Below are positions 58,474-64,000 of a stretch of DNA of 64,000 nt, piece after piece. The stretch spans positions 189,070,119 to 189,134,118 of the forward strand of contig NC_081553.1 of NCBI RefSeq assembly GCF_963082655.1. The letters run 5' to 3'. Numbering within the stretch: the first letter of the stretch is position 1; each line of letters begins with the position of its first letter. The position numbers and the translations under genes were made by a program. The notes below the pieces were generated by a model, which was given only the letters and a program-made list of their open reading frames with translations, was not told where the DNA came from and made no database searches. Source of the DNA: Stomoxys calcitrans. Lineage: Eukaryota; Arthropoda; Insecta; Diptera; Muscidae.

Positions 58474-58537
58474 TAAAGACTGTAGGTTGATTTCAACAGA
58501 CAGACCGACGGACATGTTTAGACGTCTTAAATTTTAA

Positions 58538-58610
58538 ATTTCATTCTAAGTTTTATTAAAAATGCATTTACTTTCTTTTAAAAAATCCGCATTTACTTTT
58601 TGGGCAACCC
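58538..58610 (-). mobile_element. Mariner-type MITE, one end only
   Basis: ttcattctaagttttattaa through gggcaaccca; about 70 bp, truncated on its inner side. Confidence 0.85.
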
Positions 58611-58613
58611 ATA

Positions 58614-59165
58614 GCCACAAATACCAATAACATTTGGGTAAACGTTCCTATTTGGGCTTCATGTCATAAACATGTGACTCAACTACCAAATATATCACAT
58701 TTTATTTATCTAATGAAACTCTATTTTAGTCACAACTATCGTAGATACCGTTCACTTTTAATATGCAATGTATGACCACTCTAAATATAATTATTTATTA
58801 AACTTTTAGCTTTTATTAAACCCTTATCATCAAACTGCTGGAGCTCATATAAATGAAACAATGTCAGGCACATTACAAAGTAAACTTTTTTTGGAGCTTG
58901 CATACAATTAATCAAATCTAATGAAATATCTAGGATATGAGAGCGAGATATTCATTACTTTCATGTCATGAGTGGCACCGGACTTATTGGGGTGAAGAGT
59001 TTAGAGCTGTAATTCTTAACAGAAATTAAAATAAAATAGATGGATTGGGGGTTAAAGTTGTGGCTAGCAAATGCAGAAAATAAAAATAAATGAATTTTAT
59101 TTAATATTTCTTAAGAAATATGTGATGACGCTAAAGTGGTACATGGGTGGCTTTGATTAATATTA
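58614..59165. other. Unique AT-rich region, no gene seen
   Basis: No element or exon recognised. Confidence 0.5.
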
Positions 59166-59225
59166 ACAAGTAAAAATGCAATAAGTTCGGCCGAACCGAA
59201 CATTATACCCAACACCATGGATATA
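59166..59225 (-). repeat. DINE 3' terminus, minus strand
   Basis: aacaagtaaaaatgcaataa, hairpin gttcggccgaaccgaac, then atacccaacaccatgg; interrupted by LINE-D. Related internal sequence resumes at 60425. Confidence 0.7.
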
Positions 59226-59231
59226 TTTATT

Positions 59232-60420
59232 ATCAAATTTTATTATAACACTGCAATATCCATATTAATACCCAAATCCATGTATTTTTCGGGCGTCCCG
59301 TCTCTCGCTGACCTTGCGGACTCCAGTCTAGAATATTTCTCGCTGTATCATCGCGCGGATATGACCCAACAAAACTTATTTTCTCTTCCAGATTTCTACG
59401 TCGACGTGTTTGTACTTGTTTGCAATTCTTCATTTGAAATACGGTTTGGTCAGAAAATTCGAAGTATGTGTCGTAGGCAGTCACTGCATCTCCAAACTTT
59501 GTTGAATTTACGAAAGGCGATCCTAGACTTGTTAATATGTACTCGCATCTCTGCCTCTGATCCTCCATCCTTTGTTGTTTTGCTGCCTATATAGGAGAAG
59601 TTGTCAACGTCTTCAATGATATGGTCATTTATAGTGAGGGATGTCAGATTTGATGTTCATATCCTCATCAATTTGGTCTTTACTATGTTTATCCTTAAGC
59701 CTACTTTGGCAGTATTTTCATTCAGTTGTTCCAATTTCACATCCGCGTAGTCGATGTCTCCGAGGAAGTCGTTAATACTCCAGCGTATGCCATAAGTTGT
59801 CACCGCTTTTGTTGTTACTATTACGGAGTCAATCAATTTATAAATAGCAACGGTGACAGGATGCAACCCTGCTTCACTCCTCGAAAAATCGGCTCTCTTT
59901 TCAATTGAAACGGACTGAAACTTCAGCATTCCTATGCAGCTCCCTAATGAGTGTCACGATTTTTGCAGGGATGCCCATATTCAACAGCGTGCTCCACATT
60001 GAACTTCCCGAAACTTTGTCAAAAGCACGTTCGAATTCGCTGAATAAAAGGTATAGGCGTGTATTAAGTTCTCCAGACTGCTCAATGATTATGCGAATGG
60101 AGTTAATGTGGTCGCCAAAAGGACGTCCTGGCCGAAAAACCGCAGGCAAAATACGCTGCAGAAGAAAAGTTGCCATTACTTTATTTATTGCGTTTAGGGC
60201 GATTACATTCCTCCAGTTCTTACACTGGATGAGGTCACCCTCCTTTGGAATTGTGACTATGATTCCGTGGCGACAGCGTTTGTATCCCAAGCCTACCTGA
60301 TTATTGGTAAAAACGCTTGAGCTATGGGGTATGCCCCATACCGCAACAGTTCAACAGGTATATTATTAGGGCCGGCTGATTTTCCGTTTTTGAGTGGAAC
60401 CAGAACAGCCTCAATTTCTT
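59232..60420 (-). mobile_element. LINE-D relic with reverse transcriptase
   Basis: Minus strand in order: IIVTIPKEGDLIQCKNWRNV and YLLFSEFERAFDKVSGSSMW (RT fingers/palm, about 60000-60270), a damaged catalytic site (DIDYADVKLEQLN near 59740, lacking the second Asp), GLRINIVKTKLM, and the C-terminal signature LDWSPQGQRETGRPKNTW near 59265-59330. A fourth LINE type, different from A-C and from the RTE-like one. Frames broken; inactive. Confidence 0.82.
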
Positions 60421-60424
60421 ACAA

Positions 60425-60967
60425 GTAACAGTATGAAATTTTAGCGAAATCGAGGGATGAGTGCGCCGTTCATGTGATTAAGCCCTCATTGGGGTGATCG
60501 ATTTATGTGACAGCTATATCTTAATATGGGTCGATCTGGACCATATTTGGGCTTGTATGGTCTTTAGGCCCTAAAACTGAAGATTGGTCTGGAACATTTT
60601 CGGGATAAATGTTGGGAGTCTTAATACAACTCACTGTTCGGCGAAGTCGGGTAATAAATGCGCCTGTTATAAGCCTAAAACCCAAACTCGGCAATTAGGT
60701 CTATATGACAGCTATATCCAATTATAATCTGGACCATTTTTGGTTCGGATTTCGGCGGGCCTAATAAAATTCACTGTTCTGAATGTTATAGGCTTAAGAC
60801 CCTAAATCGGCATATCAGTCCATATGGCAGCTATAGGTAATATACACCATATTCGTGTCGGGTGTCGAGGCCCCTAGTTTAACTCACTGTTTCAAATTTC
60901 AGCCAAATCGGAGAATAAATGCGCATAATATGGTCCTTAGGCCCTGAAGCTGAAGATCGGTCTCTAT
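60425..60967 (-). repeat. DINE-type units
   Basis: Three to four diverged units (catatggcagctataggtaa); probably the continuation of 59166-59225 beyond the LINE. Confidence 0.65.
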
Positions 60968-61268
60968 GGTAAAATTGTAAATTTTGCCAATGAACATTCC
61001 ACTAAGAAACAGGAGCAAACTTCTCACATATCAATGAGTGCAGTCCGAAGTTTAAAGCTCAATGATAAGGGGTCTCCTTTTTATAGACGAGTCCAAACGG
61101 CATGCCGTAGTGCGACACCTCTTTGGAGAGAAGTTTAACATGGCATATTACCTCACAAATGTTGGCAGCATTAGGAGGGGAAAACCACTGTTGAAAATTT
61201 TTTCTTGCCAGGATTCGAACCCAGACGTTCAGCGTCATAGGCGGACATGCTAACCTCCGGTGGGCTCC
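60968..61268 (-). repeat. tRNA-derived SINE, copy 6
   Basis: From the tail (aatgaacattccactaagaa) to the head, with B box in reverse (gccaggattcgaacccagac) and ggcggacatgctaacctc. Part of the head is lost. Confidence 0.82.
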
Positions 61269-62228
61269 TGTTATAGCTCCCATTTAAACCGATCTCACGA
61301 TTTGACTTCTTGAGCCCTTCCAAGCCTCAATTTTGATTCTGTTTGGCTGAAATTTTGCGTATTGTGTTACGTTATGACTCTCAACTACAGTGCCAAGTGT
61401 CGGTCTATAACCTGATATAGCTCCTATATAAAGCGATCTTCCCATTTGACTCCTTAAGCCCTTACAAGCGGTAGTTTTCGTCCGATTTGGCTGAAATTTT
61501 GATTGTGGTGTTCTTTTATGACTTTCAACAACTGTGTAAATTATGGTTCAAATCGGTCAATAACCTGATATAGCTCCCATTTAAACCGATCTCCCGATTT
61601 GACTTCTTGAGCCTCTGGAAGCCGCAATTTTTATCCAATTTGGCTGAAATTTTGCATGTAAAGTTCTGTTATGACTGCCAACAACTGTGGCCAGTACGGT
61701 CTAAATCCGTCTATAACCTGACAAAGCTCCCATATAAACCGATCTCCCCATTTGACTCCTTGAGCCCTTACAACCCGCAATTTTTGTCCAATTTGGCTGA
61801 AATTGGATTTTTCAGATGGTTTTCTGTTATAACTTCCACCAACTGTGCCAATTATGGTTCAAATCGGTCAATAACCTGATATAGCTCCCATTTAAAACGA
61901 TCTCACGATATGACTTCTTGAGCCCTTCCAAGCCGCAATTTTTATCCAATTTGGCTGAAGTTGTGCATGCGATGTTCTGTTAGGACTTCCAACAGCTGTG
62001 CCAAATACGGTCAAAATCAGTCTGATATAGCTCCCATGTGTAAGCCGGTCTCTCGATCATCCTGGTTCGGTTCCAAAAAGCTTTAATTTTTGCTGGTTTC
62101 ACAGTAGTTTGTTAGGTAGAATAAAATGATGCCCTTTAAATCTGTTTTGTATAAATTTTAAGCAGAATACATGGTGCTGGGTTTCCAAGATTCGGCCCGG
62201 ACGAACTTAGCACCATTTTACTTGTTTG
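61262..62228 (+). repeat. DINE-type array with 3' terminus
   Basis: Five units (gctcccatataaaccgatct), then gattcggcccggacgaac and ccattttacttgt. Confidence 0.82.
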
Positions 62229-63542
62229 CTTACGTATTGGAACGTGAAAAAAGCACCTTAAACCAAGTTTTATAAAGATTGGAACAAAATTGCTGCTACT
62301 TCAATTATAGTCCATTTCTTAAATACTCGTTGATCTTGAAACACCATAATGTGTGCACGGTACTTTGGTGCGTATGAAGAATATTTTAGCAATTTCCAAT
62401 ACGTATACGCCACAAAGCACCTCAACAATGCTTGGCATTGTTTGGTATTAAGAGAAAATCACAAGGTCACAGAGCTTTCAAACTAATTCAAAATAAATTA
62501 TTTAAATAAAAAATTTGTTGTATTTTTGTGAACATCATTCATAAATTATTTTTTAGCTCTGTATTACTTTTTCCAAGTATACACGAGAAAAATAATCATT
62601 TGAAAGACATAGCTCAGCAAATGTCTCCACAATTTTGAATTATTATTCTATTTCAAGATTCTGAAAAAATTTCTAAGAAATTTTATTTTGTAATTTTCTT
62701 CTCATTCAAACAATTTGGGTTTTTTCATGCTCCCAATGGAAAAGCAAAGCAAAAAGATATGAAAATAAATTTTAAAAAGAAAAATTTTGCATGATGGTAT
62801 TTTGCTCTATCGTAGCTTTCTTGCTGTCAGCATAATAAAAAAAAACAAGAATTTTACGACTATAGAATTAATAAACATCATTAGCATATACACAATCTAC
62901 TGCTTGGGCTGCTGCTGCTGCTGATACTTCTGCTCTCTGGTATACAATCACAATTCGTCCCATGGCAAAAAGATGGACATAAAGACATACATTCTAAGCA
63001 TGAAAAAGAGCAAAAGGACCGTTGAAAAAAATGAAGCACTAAGCAAATTTACGAATAAACATAAAAAAATTTAAAAATAAACATATTTATTTGCATTTTT
63101 ATGGGAATTACTAAACAAACTCATATACACTTTCACCATCCTCTATGGAGATGTTCTCTTTTTTTTGGTATTTGAGTATGTTGAACATGTCGTCCTTTAG
63201 GTTTCATGCTCACACTTTGTCCTTTTCACATGCTTGGCCCTGCCAAAAGGGAAGAAGTATTAAAAAAAATTATAACACATAAAAAACCTCCCCAATAACT
63301 CCCCAATATGAGTTATTGAAATACGAAATTTATTTGCCAAAAATTGTAGAGAAAAGTACAATATATGTGTGTGAGTGTGTGAGAGTTGGAACTCTTATGT
63401 ATAGAATGAATAATTTAGCAAACACATTAGCTGCTGCTAAAAATTAAGATAGAAAAAAGTCACACAAATAGAAGAACCCTAAGTGATTATCAAAAATTAC
63501 AAACAAATATGCAAAATAGTTATAATAAGGAACTTAATTGAA
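62229..63542. other. Unique AT-rich region, no gene seen
   Basis: A short (CTG)n run at 62908-62923 and TG-rich 63366-63384. No exon recognised on either strand. Confidence 0.5.
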
Positions 63543-64000
63543 AACAAGTAAAAGAGTGCAAAGTTAGGCAGGGCCGAAACCTATATACCTCCACCAGGGT
63601 TCGCATTTGTCGAGTTCTTTTCCCGGTATCTCTTTTTAGTCAAACAAAGGATAAAAGAAAAGAATTGGGGAGATTAGAAGTAGGGAGATTAGTTTATATG
63701 GAAATGTATCAGGCTATAGATCGCTTCAGACTATATTTGATACATACAAAACGTTGAAGGTCATGGGAGAAGCCGTTGAACAAAATCTCAGCCAACTGGA
63801 TAGTAATTGCGAGCTCTAGAGGCTCAAGATGTAAAGATCCCAGATCGGTTTATATGGCAGCTTCATCAGGCTATATACCGATTGGAACCATATCTGGCAC
63901 AGTTGATGAAAGTCATAGCAAAACACGTCATGCTAAATTTTAGCCAAATCGGTTAGGAATTTCGAACTCTAGAGGCTCAATAAATCAAGATCCCAGATCG
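63543..64000 (-). repeat. DINE 3' part, continues past the window
   Basis: acaagtaaaagagtgcaaag, damaged hairpin, gagttcttttcccggtatct and two to three units running off the end. Confidence 0.82.

Larger units (their letters stand above)
54630..58530 (-). repeat. Outer DINE interrupted by two other DINEs
   Basis: The 3' terminus is at the left (aaaaaggtgttatgttcggc, hairpin). Eight or so tandem units reach 56030. The reversed leader (aatctgtgcaaagtttcaga, 57059-57090) and GTCY end (58492-58525) appear only after the inserted copies 56036-57054 and 57095-58473. Confidence 0.78.

Overview
This window looks like non-genic DNA from a calyptrate (probably muscid) fly, for example a Stomoxys, Haematobia or Musca relative; the sequence does not decide the genus. 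The evidence is the repeat content: dense DINE-1/mini-me type Helentron-derived repeats with (TA)n and (GTCY)n cores, a young mariner-type MITE family, tRNA-derived SINEs, and decayed LINEs of at least five families. The background is AT-rich and has no ordinary host gene. One 36-nt candidate microexon on the minus strand (54163-54198) suggests that much of the window may be intron of a large host gene. There is a 200-N assembly gap at 41301-41500.

Layout: 1-1600 dead LINE-A (minus); 1906-2222 SINE; 2223-4583 mostly unique AT-rich DNA; 4588-16013 a complete, very young Ty3/Gypsy-type LTR retrotransposon; 16228-29593 DINE arrays with an RTE-like LINE, two inverted LINE-B relics, SINEs and MITEs; 30834-34205 a long LINE-A relic split by a MITE; 34205-39544 DINEs, a second minisatellite repeat, a SINE, and a MITE split by a DINE; 39668-40965 a LINE-A tail and a Tc1/mariner-type transposase relic, itself interrupted by a MITE; 42675-44770 a minus-strand DINE with a 12-bp satellite expansion; 44885-53372 LINE relics and DINEs; 53373-54330 unique DNA with the candidate microexon; 54335-61268 nested DINEs, a LINE and a SINE; 61262-64000 DINEs and unique DNA.

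The only intact genes are those of the LTR element. Its gag ORF (544 aa) carries a canonical RING-H2 finger at the N-terminus in addition to capsid and zinc-knuckle regions. Its pol ORF (1113 aa from its first ATG) carries protease, reverse transcriptase, RNase H and integrase. The pol frame opens upstream of that ATG and overlaps the end of gag; a correctly phased A AAA AAC heptamer lies in the overlap, so a Gag-Pol fusion by -1 frameshifting is likely. The LTRs are about 2.77 kb, differ by one base in a T-run as far as I can see, and are flanked by a CTTG duplication. The primer site matches the 3' end of tRNA-Lys(1,2). Long LTRs plus a tRNA-Lys primer recall the Osvaldo/Ulysses lineage. Each LTR also contains a tRNA-like segment with good A and B boxes, and an exon-like GC-rich patch ending at a strong splice donor. 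I consider the RING-Gag, the frameshift site and the tRNA-like LTR insert the best candidates for undescribed biology here.
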